Shown piece after piece: positions 7,432-13,781 of a stretch of DNA of 17,632 nucleotides. The translations under genes were made by a program, and so were the position numbers. Position 1 is the first letter of the stretch; each line of letters starts with the position of its first letter. This stretch comes from Candidatus Bathyarchaeota archaeon (GTDB lineage: Archaea; Thermoproteota; Bathyarchaeia; Bathyarchaeales; UBA233): positions 1-17,632 of the forward strand of contig SOJA01000024.1 in assembly GCA_004376975.1 (NCBI GenBank). The letters run 5' to 3'. The notes beneath the pieces are model-generated. The model was not told the DNA's origin and did no database searches. It saw nothing but the letters and a program-made list of their open reading frames with translations.

Positions 7432-9069
7432 GTGAAAATGGCTTTTGAAATAAAAGAAAGAGACTTGCTCGCAAGAATTGGAAGACTTAAAACCAAAAGC
7501 GGCACCGTTGAAACGCCCCTCCTTTTCCCAGTCATAAACCCAACGATTCAGCCTATTCCACCCAGAAAAATTCAAGAGAATTTCGGTTGTCAAGCCCTAA
7601 TAAGCAACGCGTACATATTGAAACAACACTTTCAGGCCCAGCCAGTAGAAAAAGGTTTACATGACTTTTTGGATTTCAACGGGGTAATAATGACTGATTC
7701 AGGGGCATACCAAATTCTCGTTTACGGTGACATAGAAACAACACCAGAAGAGATCATAAAATATCAGGAACAAATAGATACAGACATAGCAACAATCCTA
7801 GATTGGCCAACAGGATGGAAAGTTTCAAGAAAATATGCAGAACACACGGTAGATCAAACTTTGGAAAGAGCTAAGAAACTCTTCAAAACTAAAACCCGAA
7901 AAGACATTCTCTGGGTAGGTCCAATTCAAGGAGGTCGACACCTAGATCTCATAGCCAAATCCGCCCATGAAATGGCAAAACTACCATTCCAAATACACGC
8001 TTTAGGAAGCCCAACTGAAGTTATGGAACACTATCGATTCGACCTTCTAGTAGACATGATAATGACCGCCAAGATGAACCTGCCCATAGAAAAACCCCTA
8101 CACCTTTTCGGAGCAGGACACCCCATCATGTTCAGCTTAGCCACAGCCCTTGGATGCGACCTCTTCGATTCCGCAGCCTACGCAATATACGCCAGAAACA
8201 ACCGTTACATGACAGAATACGGCACCTCAAGACTGAAAGAGCTGAACTATCTCCCATGTGCATGCCCAAAATGCTCAAAAACAACCCTAAAAGAAGTTAA
8301 AGAAATGGAACCAAAAGAAAAACAAGCATTCATCGCAGAACACAACCTCTACACATGCCAAGCCGAACTGAAACGCATAAAACAAGCAATCAAAAAAGGC
8401 AGGCTATGGGAACACTTAGAAATGAGGGCACATGGACATCCAACCTTACTTCAAGCCCTAAAAAGACTGAAAAAATATGAAAAATTCATTGAAAAACACA
8501 GCCCAGCAGCAAAAAAAAGCGGCATCTTCTTCTTCACCTCAATCGGACTCGTCCGGCCAGAGATTGTTAGATACAGAAAAAAACTCGCAGAAAGATACTC
8601 TCCAAGCCACGAAGCAAGAATTCTTTTGCTCACACCTCAAACCAGAATAAAACCCTTACATAAATCAAGAGAATTCAAAGAAACAGCAAAGCTTCTCCGT
8701 AGAACATTCAAAGAACGCTTGAATGAAATTCACATATGTTTTTATACAGCACCATTCGGTGTAATCCCCATCGAACTTGACGAGATCTACCCCCTTTCCC
8801 AACATGAAACAGCCTTCCCGCCAGACAAAGAAACAAGGGAGTATGTAACAAAACAAATAGCAGACTATATCAACAACACAAAATACGAGACAATCGTGCT
8901 ACTTCACGACCCAGAAAACTGGAGCAAAGAAGTCTTGGACACATGCAGAAAAACATGCTTGAGGAAAAACATAAAATTTGAATGTTTCAACATCAAAGAA
9001 GAACGGACCAAAATCATGCTAGCCACTTTAAAGGAAACTCTGCAGAAAGCACTGAGCGAGCAACCTTGA
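7432..9069 (+). CDS. tgtA: Archaeosine tRNA-guanine transglycosylase (TgtA) lacking a PUA domain
   Basis: The enzyme exchanges G15 in the tRNA D-loop for preQ0, the first step to archaeosine. The catalytic barrel (about 5-350) shows MTDSGAYQ with the proton-handling Asp89, PIQGGRH, ALGSPTEV, HLFGAGHP, the nucleophile Asp246 in LFDSAAYAIYARNNRY, and the zinc ligands C276, C278, C281 and H304. Residues about 365-540 form a second region matching the DUF5591-type domain of archaeal TgtA/ArcS (SIGLVRPEIVRYRKKLAERY and GVIPIELDEIYPLSQHE). Euryarchaeal TgtA ends in a PUA domain. Here the protein stops at 545 residues without one, so a separate PUA protein may be needed or the lineage has lost it. 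It lacks the ArcS lysine motif, so it is the transglycosylase. Start GTG 7432 or ATG 7438; both fit a leaderless message. Its TGA overlaps the next start. Confidence 0.93.
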   Translation: MKMAFEIKERDLLARIGRLKTKSGTVETPLLFPVINPTIQPIPPRKIQENFGCQALISNAYILKQHFQAQPVEKGLHDFLDFNGVIMTDSGAYQILVYGDIETTPEEIIKYQEQIDTDIATILDWPTGWKVSRKYAEHTVDQTLERAKKLFKTKTRKDILWVGPIQGGRHLDLIAKSAHEMAKLPFQIHALGSPTEVMEHYRFDLLVDMIMTAKMNLPIEKPLHLFGAGHPIMFSLATALGCDLFDSAAYAIYARNNRYMTEYGTSRLKELNYLPCACPKCSKTTLKEVKEMEPKEKQAFIAEHNLYTCQAELKRIKQAIKKGRLWEHLEMRAHGHPTLLQALKRLKKYEKFIEKHSPAAKKSGIFFFTSIGLVRPEIVRYRKKLAERYSPSHEARILLLTPQTRIKPLHKSREFKETAKLLRRTFKERLNEIHICFYTAPFGVIPIELDEIYPLSQHETAFPPDKETREYVTKQIADYINNTKYETIVLLHDPENWSKEVLDTCRKTCLRKNIKFECFNIKEERTKIMLATLKETLQKALSEQP

Positions 9070-9671
9070 TTCGAGCTGACTTACACGTTCACACAGATTA
9101 TTCACCGGACGCGTCAATCCACCCGAAAACGATAGTAAACCATCTTCATGCACATCCGTTCATCAAAGCCGTGGCCATAACAGATCATAACACCTTCAAG
9201 GGCTATCACAGGGTGCATAAACTGGCTTCTGCATTTGAAGACATCACTGTTATTCCTGGAGTTGAAATAAGCGCGGTTGAAGGGGAGTTAATAGTCTTAG
9301 GAATTACACAATTACCTCCAAAACCATGGACTGTCAAAAATGTGATTGATTTTGCCAGAGAAAGAAACGGCTTGATTATTGTTCCCCATCCATATAGGGC
9401 ACAGGGTCTAGGAGATCAGACAAGAAGGTTTAATGTTGATGCTGTAGAAGTCTTGAATGGCAACGATCCACGTCACCTTAACAAAATGGCTGAAAAACTA
9501 GCGAAAGAAACGGGTTTGCCCGGTGTCGCTGGAAGCGACGCCCACAAGATCAACAAATTATGGACTGTTTATACTGAAGTGGAAGCTTCATCAGATATAC
9601 AGGAAATATTGAGTGCCATCCTAAAAGGATTAACTAGAGTTGTTTCTACAAGAAAGTCAATACATTTTTAA
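9066..9671 (+). CDS. PHP-domain metal-dependent phosphoesterase
   Basis: 201 residues covering a complete PHP domain: HVH (H7, H9), ITDHN (D40, H41), the glutamate in GVEIS (E67), VPHPYR (H108) and GSDAH (D158, H160). These are the metal ligands of the PHP fold, found in histidinol phosphatase, polymerase X/III exonuclease and the RNase AM/TrpH-type 5'-3' nucleases. The compact size without extra domains and the GVEIS...GSDAH layout resemble the TrpH/RNase AM subgroup, so a nucleotide or RNA 5'-end substrate is plausible but unproven. Start: the TTG at 9066 overlaps the tgtA stop as TTGA and puts the first metal-binding histidine at residue 7. The frame stays open further upstream to 8982, but that part overlaps tgtA coding sequence and is not needed. 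The gene sits between a tRNA-modifying enzyme and an RNase. Confidence 0.87.
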   Translation: MIRADLHVHTDYSPDASIHPKTIVNHLHAHPFIKAVAITDHNTFKGYHRVHKLASAFEDITVIPGVEISAVEGELIVLGITQLPPKPWTVKNVIDFARERNGLIIVPHPYRAQGLGDQTRRFNVDAVEVLNGNDPRHLNKMAEKLAKETGLPGVAGSDAHKINKLWTVYTEVEASSDIQEILSAILKGLTRVVSTRKSIHF

Positions 9672-9673
9672 AA
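9663..9673 (+). promoter_or_regulatory. TATA-like box for the beta-CASP gene
   Basis: CATTTTTAAAA overlaps the last codons and stop of the PHP gene and lies about 45 nt before ATG 9714, giving a leader of about 20 nt. It would allow the beta-CASP gene to be transcribed separately from tgtA-PHP. Confidence 0.35.
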
Positions 9674-9713
9674 GAGCAGAATGCATGGTTACTGCATTAA
9701 CAGATGAAAGTGG

Positions 9714-10979
9714 ATGAGTCAATTGCAAATAAGATTTTTAGGAGGAGCTCGTGAAGTCGGTAGAAGTGCAATAGCCGTAAAGACGGAAAACACACAGGTG
9801 TTGCTGGACTACGGAGTCATGCTGGACCGCACACCAGGATTCCCAATGCACATACCACCAAGAGAGGTTGATGCCATAATTCTATCTCACAGTCACCTTG
9901 ATCACTCAGGCGCAATCCCCTTCTTTTACATTCATGGAAAGAAACCACTCTACACAAACAAAATGTCAGCGGAATTAAATCAATTATTAATTTCAGACTT
10001 CATCCACTTATCAAGCTATTATTTACCATTTGAATATCTTGAACTAAAATCCATGATGAAAAACAGTAAGCACGTTGACTATGGAGTTGAACAAACAATC
10101 GGAGACATCAAATTCCAACTTCTGAACGCTGGGCACATTCCTGGAAGCGCACAAATACTAATCGAAGCTGAAGGAAAAAAACTACTCTACACAGGCGACT
10201 TCAACACTGAAGATACAAAACTTTTGAAAGGAGCAAAAATGAAACACGATGATTTAGATGCTGTAATAATTGAAAGCACATACGCTAATGACGAACACAC
10301 AGAACGTTCAGAACTGGAAAAAAAATTTATAGCAGAGACCACCGACATCGTGGAGAGGGGAGGAACAGTTCTGGTTCCAGCCTTCGGTGTTGGAAGATCC
10401 CAAGAAATCGCCTGCGTCCTAACTGCCCACCATTTTGAGTATCCAATCACTATTGACGGTATGATACGCGGCGCAAATACCATAATGATGAATCATGGTC
10501 AGTTTCTACGCGATCCGAAACTGCTCAAAGATGCCTTATACTCTGCTCATTGGATTGAAGGCTGGAGAGATCGAAGAAAAACCGCAAAGAAACCCGGTGT
10601 AATAATTTCAACTGCAGGCATGCTTAAAGGTGGCCCATCCACATTTTATATATCAAAAATCGGAAAAAACGTGCACAACGCCGTCTTTCTAGTCAGCTAT
10701 CAGATCCAAGGCACACCGGGAAGACAACTGCTTGACAAAGGTATTTGTGTTATTGACGGAAAAATGAGAAAAATTACAGCTCATGTTGGACACTTCGATT
10801 TTTCATCCCACTGCGGAGCAAACGAGCTTAAAGAAGCTGTGAAAGAACTTCACGGAACCCCAAAAACATATGTGGTTCACGGTGCGGAACGAAACTGTGA
10901 ACTTTTTGTAAAATGGATAAAAAAAGAATTAGGGTTGAAAGCCAAAGCTCCCAGAACAGGAGACACTTTCAAGATTTAG
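9714..10979 (+). CDS. Beta-CASP metallo-beta-lactamase RNase (archaeal CPSF2-like)
   Basis: 421 residues. The metallo-beta-lactamase core shows GGAREVGRSA, the HxHxDH zinc motif in SHSHLDHSG (H59, H61, D63, H64), NAGHIPGSAQ (H141) and TGDFN (D162). The beta-CASP cap follows: IESTYA (E187, motif A), VPAFGVGRSQE (about 221-231), STAGMLKGGPS (about 299-309), then HVGHFDFSSHCG with H366, and VVHGAE with H389. There are no N-terminal KH domains, so it is not the aCPSF1 transcription-termination factor. It matches the shorter archaeal CPSF2-type endo/exoribonucleases. It is cytoplasmic and expected to process or degrade RNA. ATG 9714 is preceded only by a weak AAAGTGG, and the spacing to the PHP gene is 42 bp. 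The archaemetzincin gene begins 13 bp after its stop, so they are probably co-transcribed. Confidence 0.92.
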   Translation: MSQLQIRFLGGAREVGRSAIAVKTENTQVLLDYGVMLDRTPGFPMHIPPREVDAIILSHSHLDHSGAIPFFYIHGKKPLYTNKMSAELNQLLISDFIHLSSYYLPFEYLELKSMMKNSKHVDYGVEQTIGDIKFQLLNAGHIPGSAQILIEAEGKKLLYTGDFNTEDTKLLKGAKMKHDDLDAVIIESTYANDEHTERSELEKKFIAETTDIVERGGTVLVPAFGVGRSQEIACVLTAHHFEYPITIDGMIRGANTIMMNHGQFLRDPKLLKDALYSAHWIEGWRDRRKTAKKPGVIISTAGMLKGGPSTFYISKIGKNVHNAVFLVSYQIQGTPGRQLLDKGICVIDGKMRKITAHVGHFDFSSHCGANELKEAVKELHGTPKTYVVHGAERNCELFVKWIKKELGLKAKAPRTGDTFKI

Positions 10980-10992
10980 CTGGGAAAAACAA

Positions 10993-11553
10993 ATGGAAAT
11001 TGGAATTCTGCGCGTAGGAAAAGTAGAGCTAAAAGCGACAAGCATAATTCAAGAAAACCTAGCCTTATCTTTCCCAAAATCAACATGCAGGCTGATTTCC
11101 GAAACAATATCAGTACCTGAGAAAGCCTTCAGCGAGACAAGAAGACAATACAACTCAGATGACATATTAAGCAAAATTCATAGCTATGCTGAAAAAGAAG
11201 AAAACTTAGATAAGATTTTAGGAGTGGCAGACTTGGACATCTTTACCCCGAACTTGAATTTTGTGTTCGGCAAAGGAGAATGTCCTGGAAGGGCAGCCTT
11301 GATCTCATTATGGAGACTTAGACCGGAGTTTTATGGACACCCGTCCAACAATAGACTTTTCATGGAGAGAAGCACAAAAGAGGCTGTACATGAACTTGGA
11401 CACACCTTAAGCCTAGAGCATTGTTCTAACCCGTTTTGTGTTATGTACTTTTCCAATTCCATTTTCGAGACTGACAGAAAACAAAGCTTATTCTGTAGTA
11501 AATGCTACTTCAAAATTGAAAAAACTGTGGAAAGCTCAAGGCGATACTCTTGA
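10993..11553 (+). CDS. amzA: Archaemetzincin (M54 metallopeptidase) with altered zinc motif
   Basis: 186 residues, the usual size for archaemetzincins. The zinc site reads HELGHTLSLEHC (H133, E134, H137, H143) and is followed by C144-X4-C149-X-M151-X16-C168-X2-C171. These are the structural Cys cluster and the Met-turn specific to the family. The glycine normally at the eighth position of HExxHxxGxxH is Ser140 here. The upstream part contains the expected GVADLDIFTPNLNFVFGKG region with ALISLWRLRPEF, so the fold is complete. Archaemetzincins are cytosolic and their substrates are poorly known; some homologues show little protease activity. ATG 10993 has a weak TGGGA upstream. The TGA overlaps the next gene's TTG (TTGA). 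This places a soluble protease directly in line with an intramembrane protease. Confidence 0.92.
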   Translation: MEIGILRVGKVELKATSIIQENLALSFPKSTCRLISETISVPEKAFSETRRQYNSDDILSKIHSYAEKEENLDKILGVADLDIFTPNLNFVFGKGECPGRAALISLWRLRPEFYGHPSNNRLFMERSTKEAVHELGHTLSLEHCSNPFCVMYFSNSIFETDRKQSLFCSKCYFKIEKTVESSRRYS

Positions 11554-12371
11554 ATGACATGTTTAAAGCTAAGCCGATACATCTTACACCGATTTTAGCG
11601 AGTTTATTATTTGGATTATTATGCACGGTCCTAGTTTTGACATCCTCTATAGAAACTCAAGTAATCACTCCTTTTTCTGAAGATATTACCGGTTCTCTTG
11701 CGAATGCATCTTACTTTGTTGTCATCGTTGGAGTTGGTGCATCATTACTGTATTTCCTTTTGAAGCGAAAAAGTCACACGTTGATTACACTGATTACAGG
11801 CTTCTCCATGACAACTGCTGTTTTCATGCTTTCTTTCATCTATTTGTATGCGGCGTTCTCAAGATTCTTAATTCCAAACATTGAAGCCCTAAGTCTAGTC
11901 TTGTCAATACTCATAACAATTATTGTTGACTTCACAGTTTTTCGAACTCAAAGCAGATTTTGCAGCTTAATAGCTCTTTGTCTAGGAGGTGCTTTAGGCG
12001 CGTTTTTAGCAGCCTCAATTCCCACCTTGAGCACAATCTTGATTCTTTGCTTTCTAGCGGTTTATGATGTATTTGCGGTGTATCATGGACCAGTGGGAAA
12101 AATAGCTCTCAACGGACTTGGACAGCTTCGCGGTTTAAGCTTCTCCTTCAAGGACTTCCAAATGGGATTAGGCGACTTAACATTCTATTCTATGCTTTCA
12201 AGCCACATGCTGATAAGATTTGGTCCTATCTCATGCGCAGTTTCCATCATCAGCATCTTGTTCGGATGCTTCCTGTCATTTAAAATGCTGGAGAGAAAAG
12301 GCATATTCCCAGGACTACCATTCCCAATAATCTTCGGTCTGACAGCAAGCCTTATCACTGCTACACTGTAA
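11550..12371 (+). CDS. Presenilin/signal-peptide-peptidase-like intramembrane protease (A22)
   Basis: 273 residues with about nine hydrophobic segments, fitting the nine-helix presenilin fold. The catalytic pair is visible: YD in AVYDVFAVYHGP (Asp173), GLGD in QMGLGDLTFYS (Asp209), and a PGLP motif at 254-257 in the position of the PAL motif. Archaeal presenilin homologues (PSH type) cut membrane-embedded segments, and physiological substrates are unknown. The second residue of the PAL motif is Gly instead of Ala (P-G-L). The start is TTG 11550, overlapping the archaemetzincin stop as TTGA. An in-frame ATG at 11559 would shorten it by three residues. It is the last gene of the same-strand run and converges on eL38, 85 bp away. 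Confidence 0.9.
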   Translation: MNDMFKAKPIHLTPILASLLFGLLCTVLVLTSSIETQVITPFSEDITGSLANASYFVVIVGVGASLLYFLLKRKSHTLITLITGFSMTTAVFMLSFIYLYAAFSRFLIPNIEALSLVLSILITIIVDFTVFRTQSRFCSLIALCLGGALGAFLAASIPTLSTILILCFLAVYDVFAVYHGPVGKIALNGLGQLRGLSFSFKDFQMGLGDLTFYSMLSSHMLIRFGPISCAVSIISILFGCFLSFKMLERKGIFPGLPFPIIFGLTASLITATL

Positions 12372-12456
12372 CCAAGTTTCACATCCTTCAGCGCAATCAG
12401 AAGGCTATTAGAAAAATCTACGATCACTTCTCTTGAAATAACCAATGAAGAGAAAA

Positions 12457-12651
12457 TTAGACTTCACGAATTTCGCACTGCAATTTCTTAATTAACCCTT
12501 CAGCTTTTGATGGTTTAACCTTCAAAGTGTAAAGTCTTCTTGCAGTATGAAGCTTCAGTTTCACAACATCTTTTAATCTTTTAACCGCGCAATATTCAGC
12601 ACGTTCACTAATCTCTACGAACATGTTCAGGTCAAAGACTTCAGTCGGCAT
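12457..12651 (-). CDS. rpl38e: Ribosomal protein eL38
   Basis: 64 residues. The pattern MP-E-FDL--FVEI--RAEYCAVKRLKDVVKLKL, then TARRLYTLKV, then P-KAEGLIKKL follows eukaryotic/archaeal L38e along its whole length: basic VK-K--D-VK-K strands, the R-LYTL strand and the final K-L helix. It binds 23S rRNA in the large ribosomal subunit. Within archaea, eL38 is reported mainly from crenarchaeal-type (TACK) lineages, so it helps place the organism. ATG 12651 is preceded by no clear Shine-Dalgarno sequence. AAATAAAAAC on the minus strand, about 45-55 nt upstream, is a possible TATA box. No other ribosomal protein gene is nearby; the nearest RNA gene is tRNA-Trp, upstream on the same strand. Confidence 0.85.
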   Translation of the reverse strand: MPTEVFDLNMFVEISERAEYCAVKRLKDVVKLKLHTARRLYTLKVKPSKAEGLIKKLQCEIREV

Positions 12652-12840
12652 AATTTCGACACAACCAGTGCTTTCTTTGGTTACGTTTTGATGTTTTTAT
12701 TTGTTTTGGTAAGTAAAGCTAAAACAATTAAGACATGAACCGAACCCTATCGCAGCGCTTACAACCTACAGCTACATAGGCCCAGGCACCCTAAAAACTC
12801 TCGCCAAGTTCTATTACTGCTGGTAAATTCGTTTTCCAAC

Positions 12841-12860
12841 CACTGAGCACCTTTTCAGTG
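12841..12860. repeat. Small inverted repeat (6-bp stem, 8-nt loop)
   Basis: CACTGA at 12841-12846 and its exact reverse complement TCAGTG at 12855-12860. No T run follows on either strand, so it is not a clear terminator. Function unknown. Confidence 0.4.
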
Positions 12861-12936
12861 CGGCTAACTCAAATTACACCGTGAAATGAGAAATCTTAGC
12901 GAAAAGAGAGCTTGATTTAGACCAGCCTTCTGCTCC

Positions 12937-12944
12937 AAAAAAAA
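12937..12944 (-). terminator. Oligo-T terminator of the tRNA-Trp transcript
   Basis: Eight consecutive T on the minus strand, 33 nt beyond the tRNA 3' end. A 3' oligo-T without a hairpin is a normal archaeal termination signal. Confidence 0.5.
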
Positions 12945-13006
12945 GGCGTAACCTTTGCTCAGCCAACTGTGGATGATGGGGCCGGCCGGATTTGAACCGA
13001 CGATCT

Positions 13007-13038
13007 TTACCCGGAAACAGTACTCAAGCACTGCTCCT
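13007..13038 (-). other. tRNA-Trp intron 2 (32 nt, position 43/44, variable loop)
   Basis: Central helix ACCC (13044-13041) with GGGT (13012-13009); 5' bulge GT then A, 3' bulge AA then A; inner helix GGAG with TTCC, then CAGT with ACTG and an 8-nt loop. This is the archaeal 3-4-3 bulge-helix-bulge geometry with cuts between bulge nt 2 and 3, though no outer helix is evident. Because of AG/A repetition, cuts at 44/45 or 45/46 would give the same mature tRNA. Confidence 0.65.
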
Positions 13039-13044
13039 ACGGGT

Positions 13045-13104
13045 TTCTCTAACCGCTCCAGAACTTCTTCATCCCGATTGGTCCGCAAACCCGTCTTTAT
13101 GCTT
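13045..13104 (-). other. tRNA-Trp intron 1 (60 nt, position 37/38)
   Basis: With the anticodon stem ACGGG/CCCGT as outer helix, the central helix is C32-T33-C34-C35 against AGAG of the intron (three pairs plus one C/A mismatch). The 5' bulge is A36-G37 with cleavage before A13104, and the 3' bulge is AA with cleavage before A38 (13044). An inner AGC/GTT helix closes the bulge-helix-bulge. The intron also carries a 9-nt perfect pairing of the anticodon arm with itself: 13111-13103 against 13063-13055. Confidence 0.7.
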
Positions 13105-13170
13105 CTGGAGCCCGTCGTCATGCCTGTCTAGACTACGGCCCCTCTTTTGAGAGCATTAGATTAACTGCGA

Positions 13171-13182
13171 ATATTAAATATA
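13171..13182 (-). promoter_or_regulatory. TATA box of tRNA-Trp
   Basis: TATATTTAATAT on the minus strand is centred about 34 nt before the first tRNA base, the usual spacing for an archaeal tRNA promoter. Confidence 0.55.
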
Positions 13183-13340
13183 TGCATTATTCCTCCAACA
13201 AAAATAAACAAGCCTTACATACGATATTATGAAAGGACAAGCTAGCTTCGATTTTTGAAAGGTATTCACGGAATCTTTTACGTTTTTACATGATTGTAAC
13301 ATTCTAGAAGTAATTTTGCACACTAGGTTCATGCGTAAGA

Positions 13341-13348
13341 TTTATAAT
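13341..13348 (+). promoter_or_regulatory. TATA box upstream of the small membrane protein gene
   Basis: TTTATAAT about 40 nt before ATG 13386, predicting a leader of roughly 15-18 nt with a weak TGTGGG site. Confidence 0.5.
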
Positions 13349-13385
13349 GTGTTAGCGATGATAACTAAAACTTTGTGGGTCTAAA

Positions 13386-13781
13386 ATGGATATGGAAGAA
13401 ATAGCACGATGGTCGTATATCATCTTCGTCATTTTGGCAGTCATAATGGGACTAGCTGTTGGCTACATGGCCTACGAAGCAGAACTGGGCTGGGAAGACC
13501 CTGGCGTCGAAGACACCAGTGCATGGGTCATTCTAATCATGCTAATCTTAGGAATCATTATCGGAATCACAAGCATAACAGCTAAGGAGGTCACTCCATT
13601 TCTTATAGCAACAATCGCTCTGCTAGTCGCCAGCGCTGTAGATGTCTGGGGTCCACTAGACATCATTCATCCACTACTTGCCGATTGGGCCACAGGAATC
13701 ATGAAGTACATTGTAGCCTTCGCAGCCCCAGCAGCCGTCATAATTGCAATCAAAGCCGTCCTTGGCATGGCAAAAGACTAA
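13386..13781 (+). CDS. Small four-helix membrane protein, function unknown
   Basis: 131 residues with four predicted membrane helices at about 10-30, 46-62, 68-88 and 105-127. A conserved-looking acidic loop between helices 1 and 2 (AELGWEDPGVEDTSAW) and short connecting loops complete it. There is no signal peptide beyond helix 1 and no recognisable catalytic motif. ATG 13386 follows a good TATA box, and the stop is followed within 20 nt by a T6 run (13799-13804). This makes it an independent single-gene unit. I do not recognise the family. The strong hydrophobic/acidic pattern and its own promoter and terminator argue that it is a real gene. Confidence 0.75.
   Translation: MDMEEIARWSYIIFVILAVIMGLAVGYMAYEAELGWEDPGVEDTSAWVILIMLILGIIIGITSITAKEVTPFLIATIALLVASAVDVWGPLDIIHPLLADWATGIMKYIVAFAAPAAVIIAIKAVLGMAKD

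Larger units (their letters stand above)
12652..12976. other. 325-bp gene-free spacer between eL38 and tRNA-Trp
   Basis: No convincing gene. It contains the eL38 promoter candidate (minus strand, about 12694-12706), a 6-bp inverted repeat CACTGA/TCAGTG at 12841-12860 with an 8-nt loop, and the A8 run at 12937-12944 that is an oligo-T terminator for the tRNA on the minus strand. A plus-strand frame of about 37 codons ending near 12825 lacks a start codon and is not called. Confidence 0.5.
12977..13142 (-). tRNA. tRNA-Trp: tRNA-Trp (anticodon CCA) with two predicted introns
   Basis: Read on the minus strand: acceptor GGGGCCG (13142-13136) pairs exactly with CGGCCCC (12984-12978). The D-arm is GTC/GAC with G18 G19, the anticodon stem ACGGG (13115-13111) pairs with CCCGT (13043-13039), and the loop CTCCAGA gives anticodon CCA (13108-13106). 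The T-arm GTCGG/CCGGC has loop TTCAAAT, the discriminator is A73, and no CCA is encoded. The unspliced gene is 166 nt. Removing 60 nt at the canonical 37/38 site and 32 nt at the start of the variable loop gives a regular 74-nt tRNA with variable loop AGATC. G15 (13128) and C48 (13002) are present, so the tRNA can receive archaeosine from the TgtA enzyme of this window. An alanine reading (loop TTTGCGG within the insert) is excluded because there is no G3-U70 pair. Confidence 0.88.

Noticed and set aside
8982..9065. Longer version of the PHP protein starting inside tgtA
   Set aside because: The extra residues lie in tgtA coding sequence in another frame and add nothing to the PHP fold. TTG 9066 coincides with the tgtA stop and places the first metal-binding histidine normally.
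12715..12825. Plus-strand frame of about 37 codons in the eL38-tRNA spacer
   Set aside because: No ATG/GTG/TTG start, no ribosome site, and no recognisable motif.
13087..13094. Reading the minus-strand tRNA as tRNA-Ala using ACGGG and the loop TTTGCGG inside the insert
   Set aside because: The acceptor stem has G3-C70, not the G3-U70 pair needed for alanine identity. The CTCCAGA loop with A73 is the standard Trp configuration and gives good splice sites.
13055..13104. A C/D-box guide RNA inside tRNA-Trp intron 1, as in euryarchaeal tRNA-Trp
   Set aside because: ATGAAGA is only one base off box C, but the D-box candidate is CTGG rather than CTGA, and no second box pair is present. The intron is too short and poorly matched.
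12864..13121. 85-codon minus-strand frame spanning the tRNA
   Set aside because: It is composed of tRNA and intron sequence, has no ribosome site, and is explained by the tRNA gene.
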